Part shown: piece after piece, positions 24,612-32,714 of the stretch
Layout: the number at the start of each line of letters is the position of its first letter
Numbering within the stretch: position 1 is the stretch's first letter
Origin: Oscillospiraceae bacterium
Lineage (GTDB): Bacteria > Bacillota > Clostridia > Saccharofermentanales > Saccharofermentanaceae
Assembly (NCBI GenBank): GCA_902776845.1
Contig: CACYRM010000004.1
Span: forward strand, 3,814 to 50,160
Length of the DNA: 46,347 nt
Reading direction: 5' to 3'
Position numbers and translations under genes: made by a program
The notes under the pieces: generated by a model
The model's database searches: none
What the model was told of the DNA's origin: nothing
Seen by the model: the letters and a program-made list of their open reading frames with translations, nothing else

Positions 24612-24672
24612 GATTTGTTTTGAACGATGATACTAACGTGTTAAATAAATATATATAAAATGCGATAAATAA

Positions 24673-26241
24673 TTATTTAGCAACGTCAGTTGCCCTCGTC
24701 TCTCTGATGACATTCACTTTGATCTGTCCGGGATAATCGAGTTCATCCTCAATCTTCTTGCAGATATCGCGGGCTTTAAGAGTCATCTCGTCGTCTGATA
24801 CCTTGTCAGGCGATACGATAACACGAATCTCTCTGCCTGCCTGAATGGCGAAGCTCTTCTCTACACCCTCAAAGCTTGTGGCAATCTCCTCAAGCTTCTC
24901 GATTCTCTTGATGTAGGTCTCGAGATTCTCTCTTCTTGCACCGGGCCTTGCTGCGGAAATAGCATCTGCTGCAGCAACTAATACGGCCTCTGCACTCTGG
25001 GGCTCAACATCTCCATGATGCGCCTCGATGCAGTTGATGACTGCGGGATTCTCATGATACTTCTTCGCTATTTCGACACCGAGCTGAATATGTGTTCCTT
25101 CCTGCTCGAAATCCACTGCCTTACCTATATCATGCAAAAGGCCACCGCGTCTTGCAAGATTACTGTCAAGTCCGAGTTCGTCCGCCATCATTGCAGCAAT
25201 CCAGGATACTTCAATTGAATGCTGCAGCACGTTCTGTCCGTACGATGTGCGGTAACGAAGACGACCGAGAAGCTTGATAACTTCAGGGTGCAGATTCATT
25301 ACGCCTGTATCAAAGGCAGCCTTCTCACCCTCGGCCTTGATAGTCTGATTGAGTTCCTTCTTTGCCTTGCCGGCCATCTCTTCGATTCTGGCCGGATGGA
25401 TCCTTCCGTCTGCAACAAGTCTTTCGATCGTAAGTCTTGCGATCTCTCTTCTGATAGGATCAAACGACGAAAGAACGATTGCTTCAGGAGTATCGTCGAT
25501 TATAAGATCGACTCCCGTGATAGTCTCGATTGCTCTGATGTTACGTCCCTCACGACCGATGATTCTACCCTTCATCTCGTCGTTGGGAAGATTTACAACC
25601 GATACAGTGACCTCAGAAACGTAGTCGGATGCATAACGCTGAATTGCGTTTACGATAATGTCTTTTGCAACCTTATCTGCATCCTGCTTGGTCTTCTCCT
25701 CCATTTGTTTGAGCATAACGACCATATCATGTGTATATTCACGCTTCGCTTCGTCAAGCACTAATGCTCTGGCATCTGCTACCGTAAGACCCGATACTTT
25801 CTCAAGTTCGGCTTTCTTACGCTGCTCATAATCCTTCGCTCTGGCCTCGAGTTCAGCAATATTCTGCTGACGTTTCTCGATCTCTTCCTGCTTGCGCTCG
25901 CAATTAGCTTCAATACGGTTGATATTTTCCTCTTTCTGCTCAAGCTTATTGCGTTCTTTTGCAAGTTCCTGTTTCTTCTCTCTTGCCTCACGTTCTAATT
26001 CAGAACGCACACGAGAGACTTCTTCTTTCGCCTGCAAAAGCAGATCACGTTTGTTGTTCTCTGCTTCCTTCTGTGCATTAGCCAGAAGCACATCGCTTTC
26101 CTCCTTCGATTTGGCAATGTCTTCCGCAAGTCTCTTTTGCTCACCGGATATTCCCGATTTAAAATAGACCACTGTAATACCTATACCCAGAAGTAAGCCG
26201 ACAACGCCCGCAACTATTACCCAAATAGTAGCGTCTGGCAC
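24673..26241 (-). CDS. rny: Ribonuclease Y
   Basis: RNase Y is the membrane-bound endonuclease that starts mRNA decay in many Gram-positives. With the GTG start at 26241 it has 522 residues: a membrane helix (about 5-28), a long Glu/Lys/Arg-rich coiled coil (35-185), a KH domain with [10 protein letters not shown] (225-234), and an HD domain with LQHSIEVSW (H341) and LLHDIGK (H370, D371). The GTG was chosen because a full GGAGGTGA lies 8 nt before it; the TTG six codons earlier has no ribosome site and would swallow this one. A strong promoter, a 5' hairpin and a terminator make it a single-gene unit. The usual partner gene ymdB is displaced by about 1.3 kb. Confidence 0.95.
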   Translation of the reverse strand: MPDATIWVIVAGVVGLLLGIGITVVYFKSGISGEQKRLAEDIAKSKEESDVLLANAQKEAENNKRDLLLQAKEEVSRVRSELEREAREKKQELAKERNKLEQKEENINRIEANCERKQEEIEKRQQNIAELEARAKDYEQRKKAELEKVSGLTVADARALVLDEAKREYTHDMVVMLKQMEEKTKQDADKVAKDIIVNAIQRYASDYVSEVTVSVVNLPNDEMKGRIIGREGRNIRAIETITGVDLIIDDTPEAIVLSSFDPIRREIARLTIERLVADGRIHPARIEEMAGKAKKELNQTIKAEGEKAAFDTGVMNLHPEVIKLLGRLRYRTSYGQNVLQHSIEVSWIAAMMADELGLDSNLARRGGLLHDIGKAVDFEQEGTHIQLGVEIAKKYHENPAVINCIEAHHGDVEPQSAEAVLVAAADAISAARPGARRENLETYIKRIEKLEEIATSFEGVEKSFAIQAGREIRVIVSPDKVSDDEMTLKARDICKKIEDELDYPGQIKVNVIRETRATDVAK

Positions 26242-26287
26242 GTTGGTACTCACCTCCAAAATTTATTTAGTTGTCAAAGATCGTTAA

Positions 26288-26307
26288 AATGGCTCTGACA
26301 AGCCATT
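26288..26307 (-). promoter_or_regulatory. Stem-loop at the 5' end of the rny mRNA
   Basis: AATGGCT / AGCCATT (7 bp, 6-nt loop) begins at the predicted transcription start (about 26305) and is followed by TTTTAACG. It may protect the mRNA end or allow self-control by RNase Y. Confidence 0.5.
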
Positions 26308-26311
26308 GAAT

Positions 26312-26340
26312 ATTGTAGAAATAAAACCACTATCTGTCAA
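26312..26340 (-). promoter_or_regulatory. Strong sigma-A promoter of rny
   Basis: A perfect TTGACA (26335-26340), a 17-nt spacer and TACAAT (26312-26317) on the minus strand. It lies back to back with the start of the plus-strand pseudouridine synthase gene. Confidence 0.8.
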
Positions 26341-26348
26341 TAATTTGT

Positions 26349-26354
26349 TAGAAT
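26349..26354 (+). promoter_or_regulatory. -10 element abutting the pseudouridine synthase start codon
   Basis: TAGAAT ends 6 nt before the ATG at 26361, with no ribosome site between. The arrangement is identical in spacing to the helicase gene at 9353. Confidence 0.4.
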
Positions 26355-26360
26355 GTAACA

Positions 26361-27257
26361 ATGAAAATAGATTATTTTGTTCAAAGTGAATATAACGGAT
26401 GCGAAATTCAGCAGATCATGAGGCGAGAATTCAATATGAGTTCCACCTGGGTCAAGCGCGTAAAACTCTACGGAACCGTTGAACTTAACGGCGTCCATGC
26501 AAGGGTTAAGGACCGTGTTCAGACCGGTGACAGACTGTTTTTCGAGTACGAGGATAACTCCGGTAAGCTGACTCCTCCGGATAACGTAAGCATTATATTC
26601 GAAAATGAGCACTATGCGGTCGTAAATAAGCCGGCCGGCATGGTCACTCATCCTTCGCACGGACATCTTGATGATTCCCTTCTTACCAACCTATCGAAAA
26701 ACACTCTCCATCCTGTTATGCGTCTGGACAGGGAGACTTCGGGACTCCTGATCGTTGCCAAAGACGGATACACGCACAACATGTTCGTCTCGGGCGCGGA
26801 AATACGAAAATGCTATCTTGCCCTTTGTTACGGCCGGTTCGAACCGGAGGATGGCACGCTCTCCTTCCCTATTGCGAGACGTGAAGGTTCTGTCATGATC
26901 AGGGACTGCGTACCTGACGGAAAACCTTCGGTAACGCATTATAAGACTGTCAGATATTTCGAAAGCAAGGACATCTCACTTGTTGAATTTGAACTTGAGA
27001 CAGGCAGATGCCACCAGATAAGGACTCATTGCTGTCATACCGGTCATCCGCTCCTGGGTGACGGTCTTTACGGTCCGCTCTCAGATGACAATCCAAACGG
27101 GGCCTTGAGAGATAATGCCATTATTTTCGACAACCTTGCCGGAAGGTGCGCTCTTCATGCTTATAAGATCGAATACACTGATCCTTTCGATCACGTGAAA
27201 AAGTCATTTGAGGCAGAGCTCCCTGATGATATGCAAAGAATTATTTCTTCATGTTAG
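26361..27257 (+). CDS. RluA-family pseudouridine synthase (second paralogue)
   Basis: The protein has 298 residues. A short S4-like N-terminal domain (about 1-65; STWVKRVKLYGTVELNG) is followed by the catalytic domain with NKPAGMVTHPSHGH (89-102), MRLDRETSG with active D123, and LETGRCHQIRTH. This is the RluA/RluD superfamily, with HPSHGH in place of HPAAGH, as in the YhcT/YlyB-type group of Firmicutes. The RNA target is unknown. The gene diverges from rny across 119 bp. Its ATG has no Shine-Dalgarno site but has a -10-like hexamer 6 nt upstream, so a leaderless mRNA is possible. Confidence 0.88.
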   Translation: MKIDYFVQSEYNGCEIQQIMRREFNMSSTWVKRVKLYGTVELNGVHARVKDRVQTGDRLFFEYEDNSGKLTPPDNVSIIFENEHYAVVNKPAGMVTHPSHGHLDDSLLTNLSKNTLHPVMRLDRETSGLLIVAKDGYTHNMFVSGAEIRKCYLALCYGRFEPEDGTLSFPIARREGSVMIRDCVPDGKPSVTHYKTVRYFESKDISLVEFELETGRCHQIRTHCCHTGHPLLGDGLYGPLSDDNPNGALRDNAIIFDNLAGRCALHAYKIEYTDPFDHVKKSFEAELPDDMQRIISSC

Positions 27258-27304
27258 AATACTCAATGAAATTCACGGCTTAGGTCTGATAGAAAGGGAT
27301 AGAT

Positions 27305-28171
27305 ATGGAAAACAACAATAATGTTTTAAATGGCCAGCCTGCTTCCCAGGCACCTGTTACACCTGCACCCGCAACTGCTCCTGCTCCCGCTCCTGCAGCC
27401 CAGGCAACGGCTGCGCCTTCACCGGCTCCCGCACCGGGACCGGCTCCTGTTACTCCTGAAGCTGCGGCTCCCGCTCCTGCTCCGGCACCTGCGCCCGGCC
27501 CGGCACCTGTACAGCCTTCATTTCAGCCAACAGAACCGGTGCAGATGAATCAACAGTATCAGCAGCAATTTCAACAGCCGGTTCAGCCGCAATACCAGCA
27601 ACCGGTTCAACCTCAGTATCAACAAATGGTGCAGCCTCAATATCAGCAACCAGCTGCACAACAGTACCAACAGCCGGTTCAAACACAATATCAGCAGCCT
27701 GCCCAGCCGGTATACCAGCAGCCCTATCAGCAGTTCCAGCAGGGTCAGCCTCAATATGTGACTCCGCAAAACACAGACGGAAAGAAGGTTTCAGATTATG
27801 ATCTTCTGCCGGCTGAAGAAAAAGCCGCAAGAAAAAAGAAGGCAAATCTCTTCTGTTTTATCTCACTGGGACTGCATTTCATTCCCACACTGATATCAGG
27901 CGTTCTGACCGGCATCGTTGAGGGCATAGCCAAAACATCCGACATCGCTTCGGTCTCGGATATTTTATCTGCTTCCATCTCCTTTTTGGTAGGCGGTTCT
28001 TACATCGCGTCATGGGTACTGATGATAATTACCAGAATCAAATATAAAGAGAGTAAATTTGCCAAGGTGCTTATGTGGGTCTATATCGGCATACTCGCGG
28101 CAAGTGTTCTTGTGGTTATCCTCCTTATCGCCATGTGCGCATACATGCTTAAAGACTGTCAGGGCTTCTGA
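27305..28171 (+). CDS. Pro/Ala- and Gln-rich membrane protein
   Basis: The protein has 288 residues. Residues 15-75 are Ala-Pro repeats, and 80-150 are Gln-rich units built on PQYQQP and related forms (DNA 27545-27745). After a short charged segment come three membrane helices (about 181-203, 220-243, 255-281). The repeat region is probably a flexible, extended cytosolic or wall-spanning arm; its side of the membrane is not clear because there is no signal peptide. AAAGGGA precedes the ATG. The next gene, an Lgt-like protein, starts 6 bp after the stop, so the two are co-transcribed. Function unknown. Confidence 0.75.
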   Translation: MENNNNVLNGQPASQAPVTPAPATAPAPAPAAQATAAPSPAPAPGPAPVTPEAAAPAPAPAPAPGPAPVQPSFQPTEPVQMNQQYQQQFQQPVQPQYQQPVQPQYQQMVQPQYQQPAAQQYQQPVQTQYQQPAQPVYQQPYQQFQQGQPQYVTPQNTDGKKVSDYDLLPAEEKAARKKKANLFCFISLGLHFIPTLISGVLTGIVEGIAKTSDIASVSDILSASISFLVGGSYIASWVLMIITRIKYKESKFAKVLMWVYIGILAASVLVVILLIAMCAYMLKDCQGF

Positions 28172-28177
28172 TAGGAC

Positions 28178-28894
28178 ATGCAGATAGTCATTCATGAATT
28201 TGCACGCTCGCCTTACGCATTGATCGTCATTTTGTCGGTTGTTGCAGGTTTTGCCCTCTCATTTCTCAGGATGAGGAAGCACGGAGTATCAAAACAGGTC
28301 ATCCTCTACACAGGAATCCTGACTTTTGTATGCACGATGGCCACATCGCTGATGTTCGGATTCAAGATCACAGATAAAGGTATAGGTCTGGGTTTTTCCG
28401 GACTTGGCGCTGCTGCCGGAATGATAACCGGAGTCTTTATTTCCGCACTTATCATAAAAGATAAGCCTGACATTATTATGTCTTCTTTTGTATCGGCCGC
28501 TCCACTGATGTACGCGCTCGCGAAGACCGGGTGTCTTCTTGCCGGATGCTGTCACGGAAAAGAATATACAGGACCTTTCGCAATAGTTCATATAGGCGGC
28601 ACCCATGACGGGTCCTTTTTTCCAGCACAGATAATAGATATGCTGGCATTCCTTGCTATACATATCCTTGCCGTTATCCTTACAGGCAGGATGAAAAATA
28701 AAGTGCATGCGATCTATATCATCCTGGCAGTAACGATACCGGTCAGGTTTCTTCTGGAATACCTTAGATACGAGCATGACGGTTCCTTGATCTCGTCAGG
28801 TCAGATAACCGTGCTTATAACAGGTGCAATTACCCTGGTGGTAGTTACAATCTGGAAAAAGGTTCTTAAACTGAATTATTCAGGAATCAAATGA
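28178..28894 (+). CDS. Prolipoprotein diacylglyceryl transferase-like membrane protein
   Basis: The protein has 238 residues and about seven membrane helices. The segment AKTGCLLAGCCHGK (115-128) corresponds to the conserved Lgt signature, and FPAQIIDML and RFLLEYLR near the C-terminus also fit Lgt. The usual GR in the signature is AK here, so the arginine needed in the E. coli enzyme is replaced by lysine, and the N-terminal HG motif of true Lgt is not obvious. It may be a divergent paralogue with another lipid-linked role rather than the main Lgt. It is coupled to the Pro/Gln-rich gene before it (TAGGAC then ATG). It converges on the recN operon with only 21 bp between and no clear terminator. 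Confidence 0.72.
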   Translation: MQIVIHEFARSPYALIVILSVVAGFALSFLRMRKHGVSKQVILYTGILTFVCTMATSLMFGFKITDKGIGLGFSGLGAAAGMITGVFISALIIKDKPDIIMSSFVSAAPLMYALAKTGCLLAGCCHGKEYTGPFAIVHIGGTHDGSFFPAQIIDMLAFLAIHILAVILTGRMKNKVHAIYIILAVTIPVRFLLEYLRYEHDGSLISSGQITVLITGAITLVVVTIWKKVLKLNYSGIK

Positions 28895-28915
28895 ATCTAT
28901 TCCGGGATCTAAGAG

Positions 28916-29617
28916 TTAATTCTCAATCTCAAACTCTTCATCGACATATACGAATTTGCCGTCAAAACTCCTGCAAAGGATATTTACGGGCTCATCAGGA
29001 TACTCAAGTTCATATCCCTTTACGATCGTAACCGACTCTCCGGGGTCCAATGGTTTTATATCAGGATCATCATCGTCAAGGTCTTCCGGAAGAACTGCAT
29101 GGGACAGTTCTTCGCCATTTTGAGTAACCTCATCATATACGGATGACAGATAAGTGATGGTTGTTTTGGAACCGTTATACAGCTCAATTTCAATCCTCAG
29201 GGCCTGCTCCCCGTCATAATCAGTTGTCAAAGTAACTTCCGTAACTTCTACTTGAATATTCTTCTTATTGTTATGATCAATAAGAACATTGGCAATTATA
29301 AGTCCAGCAACCACCAGACCGCAGATCCAGGCAAGGATAAGTGACAGAATGCCTTTTTTGCGTGTTCCTTTTGCTCTTATTGTCTTTATGGCGAAAACAG
29401 TGGCAACTATCGCGAAAATAATATATAAGACAAGAGTTCCGTAAAGAAGCAATTTAACAAACAGAACCCAGACAATTGCCTGCCCTAAATAATCGATACC
29501 GCCCTCACCTTTATACTCAAAAGGGTAAAATTCACAAAAGATATGAATCATGCCGCACACCAGTGCGCATATGGATAATATTACAGCAGGCTTTTCAAAG
29601 TTTCTTTTCTTACTCAT
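28916..29617 (-). CDS. Membrane protein with DUF5067-like outer domain
   Basis: The protein has 233 residues. The first 115 carry hydrophobic helices (about 10-30, 43-78 and 89-113). The remainder (120-233) is a beta-rich domain with DYDGEQALRIEIELYNGS and QNGEELSHAVLPED, reminiscent of DUF5067, a domain found in Firmicutes lipoproteins; this is a family guess by pattern. Its ATG overlaps the recN stop by 4 bp, so it is the last gene of the efp/asp23-recN block. That place usually holds spoIVB in spore formers. Function unknown. Confidence 0.68.
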   Translation of the reverse strand: MSKKRNFEKPAVILSICALVCGMIHIFCEFYPFEYKGEGGIDYLGQAIVWVLFVKLLLYGTLVLYIIFAIVATVFAIKTIRAKGTRKKGILSLILAWICGLVVAGLIIANVLIDHNNKKNIQVEVTEVTLTTDYDGEQALRIEIELYNGSKTTITYLSSVYDEVTQNGEELSHAVLPEDLDDDDPDIKPLDPGESVTIVKGYELEYPDEPVNILCRSFDGKFVYVDEEFEIEN

Positions 29618-31305
29618 ACGTCAAAAGATCTTATCAGGTCTCCGGCAAGCTTTAATGACGAATCGGAATCACTGCCGGACAGCAGCCTTGATACTTCACT
29701 GATCTTACCGTCACCTTCCAATACCGTGCAGACAGTTTCCGTGTTGCCTTTTGATACATTCTTTGTAAGGACAAATCCTCTGTCAGATGCAGCCGCGATC
29801 TGCGCCGTATGCGTAACGCAGAGAACCTGATGAGCTGATGCGATAGCCTTAAGTTTATTTGCGATCGCAAGTGATGCTTTGCCCGATACTCCGGTATCTA
29901 TCTCATCGAAAATAAGAGTCGGGATAAGATCCACTCTGCTCAAAACATTCTTTACCGCAAGCATGATCCTTGAAGCTTCACCGCCTGATACTATGGCTGA
30001 CAGCGGTCTTGCCTCCTGACCAGGGTTCGCGCTGAAGCGGAACGCTATATCATCTATACCGGACATAGAGAAGAACTTTGCCTTTTCCCTTCTTACAAAG
30101 CTGACTTCGAAAACAGCAGCCGGCATTTCAAGATCTGCAAGCTCCCGGGTAATGGCTTTTTCGAGCTCCCTGGCGGCCATTTTACGTTCAGAAGAAAGGT
30201 CTTCAGCAATCTTCAGGAGTTCCTTCTCTTTTACCGTCCTCTGCTTCTTGAGATCATTCAGGATATCTTTGTTCTTCTCTATATCTTCAAGTTCTTTTCT
30301 CGAATCAGACGCAAACTTATTGATGTCTGATATCGTGGCTCCATACTTCGCCTTGAGTTCGTACAGCAGACCGATGCGCTGTTCTGTGCGTTCTTTAAGA
30401 CCTTCATCGTAATTGCGTTCCGAAAGTATTCTGTCAACATCTGAAGACAGGGCATCAAGATCAAGAGACAGGGCTTTCGCGCGTTCCGCAATCTCCTTTA
30501 GGCTCTCATCAGCCTGTGAAGCTTTGGCAAGTTCACGGCTGACCTGCTCCAAAGACTGGACAGGACTCTGATATGAACTGTCGGAGGACAGGAAAGCCTG
30601 CGCTTTTGTAAGGCTGTCGAAAAGAGCCTCATTCTGTGAGAGCTTCTTTTTTGTCTCAAAGAGAAGTTCTTCTTCACCGTCTTTAAAAGCGGCCGAATCG
30701 ATCTCATTCACGGCAAACTCGAGATATTCGCGTCGCCGTTCAAGATAATCCGGAGATGATGATATCTCCTTTATGCGGAGCACTAGAGATTTGAATTCCT
30801 GAAGGCTATTAACATAATCACGGTGAAGTCCTGTACACTTTCCGCCTGCGAATCTGTCCAGAAGCTTTACATGAGTTCCTTCATCGAAAATTGCCTGGGT
30901 ATCGTGCTGTCCGTGTATATCAACAAGAAGCGAGGATATCTCTCTTAATATGCCGTTTGTAACCCCGGTACCATTCACTCTCGCAACTGATTTTCCGCTG
31001 TCATAAACGGTCCTGCTTATGATGAGCATACCGTCATCGTCTTCTATACCGTTAGCTTCAAGAAGACTTTTCAGATCGTTATCAAGGATTTCAGTGCAGT
31101 CAAAGACCGCTTCGGCAAAACATGACGGACTTCCGGTACGGATAAGGTTCCTCGAAGCTTTTGCACCGAGTATCAGGCTTATGGCATCGACTATAAGGCT
31201 TTTGCCGGCACCTGTCTCACCGCTGATAACGTTAAGACCTTTTCCCGGCTCAAACACAATATTGCTTATTACGGCAAAATCCCTGATCTCAAGTCTTACA
31301 AGCAT
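29614..31305 (-). CDS. recN: DNA repair protein RecN
   Basis: RecN is an SMC-like ATPase that gathers DNA ends at double-strand breaks. The protein has 563 residues: Walker A GETGAGKS (29-36), central coiled coil (about 150-370) rich in Glu/Lys, ABC signature SGGEAS and Walker B LIFDEIDTG in the C-terminal lobe, followed by VTHTAQIAA. The size and order are normal for RecN. The ATG at 31305 lies 4 bp after the argR stop; argR-recN adjacency is a Firmicutes hallmark. Confidence 0.96.
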   Translation of the reverse strand: MLVRLEIRDFAVISNIVFEPGKGLNVISGETGAGKSLIVDAISLILGAKASRNLIRTGSPSCFAEAVFDCTEILDNDLKSLLEANGIEDDDGMLIISRTVYDSGKSVARVNGTGVTNGILREISSLLVDIHGQHDTQAIFDEGTHVKLLDRFAGGKCTGLHRDYVNSLQEFKSLVLRIKEISSSPDYLERRREYLEFAVNEIDSAAFKDGEEELLFETKKKLSQNEALFDSLTKAQAFLSSDSSYQSPVQSLEQVSRELAKASQADESLKEIAERAKALSLDLDALSSDVDRILSERNYDEGLKERTEQRIGLLYELKAKYGATISDINKFASDSRKELEDIEKNKDILNDLKKQRTVKEKELLKIAEDLSSERKMAARELEKAITRELADLEMPAAVFEVSFVRREKAKFFSMSGIDDIAFRFSANPGQEARPLSAIVSGGEASRIMLAVKNVLSRVDLIPTLIFDEIDTGVSGKASLAIANKLKAIASAHQVLCVTHTAQIAAASDRGFVLTKNVSKGNTETVCTVLEGDGKISEVSRLLSGSDSDSSLKLAGDLIRSFDV

Positions 31306-31309
31306 CAGA

Positions 31310-31774
31310 TCAGCCTTTTTCCATCATGTCGGATATAGTTATGGCAAGTGCCTTTGCGTCCTCTATTCCGGGGCAGGCCGCGAAGATAGTGTCATCTCCC
31401 GCGATCGTTCCGGTGCATTCCTCCAAATGCATTGAATCAAGAGCCGAAGCGGCAGCCTGTGCCATTCCCGGCAGGGTCTTTATAACAATAATGTTCATTG
31501 CCTGATTAACGGATACGATACTGTTCGAGAAAACAGCCAGAAGCCTTCCGGGAGCGGTATCACCGGTCCTGTCCAGGACGCAGTATTTTGTTGCTCTGTT
31601 CGGTAAAGTGATCTTAATTATCCCCAATTCTTTAATATCACGTGAGATAGTGGCCTGTGTGGCTTCGAATCCCGACTGGTTGACCCTGGCGGTCAGTTCC
31701 TCCTGTGTTGAGATCACATTATCCCTTATAAGAGCCAGGATCTTCTCCTGCCTTGAATTCTTAGCGGTTTTCAT
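31310..31774 (-). CDS. argR: Arginine repressor ArgR
   Basis: Hexameric regulator of arginine metabolism. With the ATG at 31774 it has 154 residues, the family length. The N-terminal winged helix contains ISTQEELTARVNQSGFEATQATISRDI, split here as recognition helix ATQATISRDIKELG, and the C-terminal domain contains GTIAGDDTIFAACP, the arginine-binding and oligomer loop. The longer frame from 31810 was rejected because it adds residues not in the family and AGAGG lies 9 nt before the inner ATG. The start lies inside the last codons of nadK (14-bp overlap). No arginine genes are in the window. Confidence 0.93.
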   Translation of the reverse strand: MKTAKNSRQEKILALIRDNVISTQEELTARVNQSGFEATQATISRDIKELGIIKITLPNRATKYCVLDRTGDTAPGRLLAVFSNSIVSVNQAMNIIVIKTLPGMAQAAASALDSMHLEECTGTIAGDDTIFAACPGIEDAKALAITISDMMEKG

Positions 31775-32642
31775 AGAAGTAACCTCTCTGTACGATCTTT
31801 TTTCTGACATTGCTGAAGAAGCCGTCCTTCCTCAGACATACAGTCTTTAAGACTTTCTCATATCTTCTGATAACAATTGAATCATAGCTTTCAAGATCAA
31901 CAAAATCCCTTCCGTCAGGACAGAGCAAAGGGGCCGTCTCGATATTTTCGAGACTTATCTTAATCTCGCTCTCGGGAGTAGCCACATATGTATAACCGTT
32001 CAATGTGTGTGAACAGATCGGAGTAACGATAATATCCTTCATATCAGGCATCAGAATCGGGCCGCCTGCCGAAAGAGAATAAGCGGAAGAACCTGTCGCG
32101 GTCGCGACTACAAGTCCGTCACCTCGGAATCTCTCGATAATCTGACCGTCAATCGACAAAACAAGAGTGGTTATGTGAGGCTTTGCTCCCCGCACGATTA
32201 TTATATCGTTAAGACAGACACAGCTTCCCTTGAACTCACCGTCCCTGTTGTAGACAACGCACTTAAGCTGTGTCCTGTCGATCGTGTCATAATTACCGGA
32301 TACGAGCTGGGCAAGATCCTTTTCTATATCGTCGTATAAGATCTCGTTCAGGAAACCGATGGAGCCCAGATTGATACCTACAAACTCGGTATCAAGATCC
32401 CTGTATTTCGCGACCTTTGAAAGGAACGTTCCGTCACCGCCTATGGAGATGACCGCCTTTATATCATTTTGAGTAAAATCACCGAAAACAACGCCGGGAA
32501 CCTCTTTCAGCTTCGGACATTCCTCTTCCATTCCTGACTCGAAAACAGGCACGGCACCAAGACTGCTGATGATCTTTGCAGTCTTTAACGCTGTCTCATA
32601 ACCGGTATCTCTCGAACCGTTGGAGCATATTCCGTAATTCAT
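31761..32642 (-). CDS. nadK: NAD kinase
   Basis: Phosphorylates NAD to NADP. The protein has 293 residues with GGDGTFL (68-74), the LNDIIIVRGAKPH segment (which includes the NE/D-type substrate motif) and TGSSAYSLSAGGPI, which contacts the nucleotide. The length is typical. ATG at 32642 follows AGGAGG 9 nt upstream. It lies 72 bp after dxs; in most Clostridia tlyA sits in that gap, but here there is no such gene, only an AT-rich spacer that might carry a weak promoter. argR overlaps its 3' end. Confidence 0.95.
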   Translation of the reverse strand: MNYGICSNGSRDTGYETALKTAKIISSLGAVPVFESGMEEECPKLKEVPGVVFGDFTQNDIKAVISIGGDGTFLSKVAKYRDLDTEFVGINLGSIGFLNEILYDDIEKDLAQLVSGNYDTIDRTQLKCVVYNRDGEFKGSCVCLNDIIIVRGAKPHITTLVLSIDGQIIERFRGDGLVVATATGSSAYSLSAGGPILMPDMKDIIVTPICSHTLNGYTYVATPESEIKISLENIETAPLLCPDGRDFVDLESYDSIVIRRYEKVLKTVCLRKDGFFSNVRKKIVQRGYFYENR

Positions 32643-32714
32643 GAAGATGATCCTCCTGTTTCAGGAACTTTATATATTTAATCACTTTGTTGAATAAAAA
32701 TACAGAAGGAAAAA

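Larger units (their letters stand above)
24306..24672. other. 367-bp gene-free stretch between the nuclease gene and rny
   Basis: Starting beside the nuclease gene it holds a TATAAT, a 16-bp palindrome, repeat copy B, two GCGCGAAAA direct repeats and the rny terminator, each listed separately. No frame of convincing coding quality is present. Confidence 0.7.

Noticed and set aside
25219..25764. Plus-strand frame of 181 codons
   Set aside because: Antisense to the KH/HD part of RNase Y; a codon-bias shadow.
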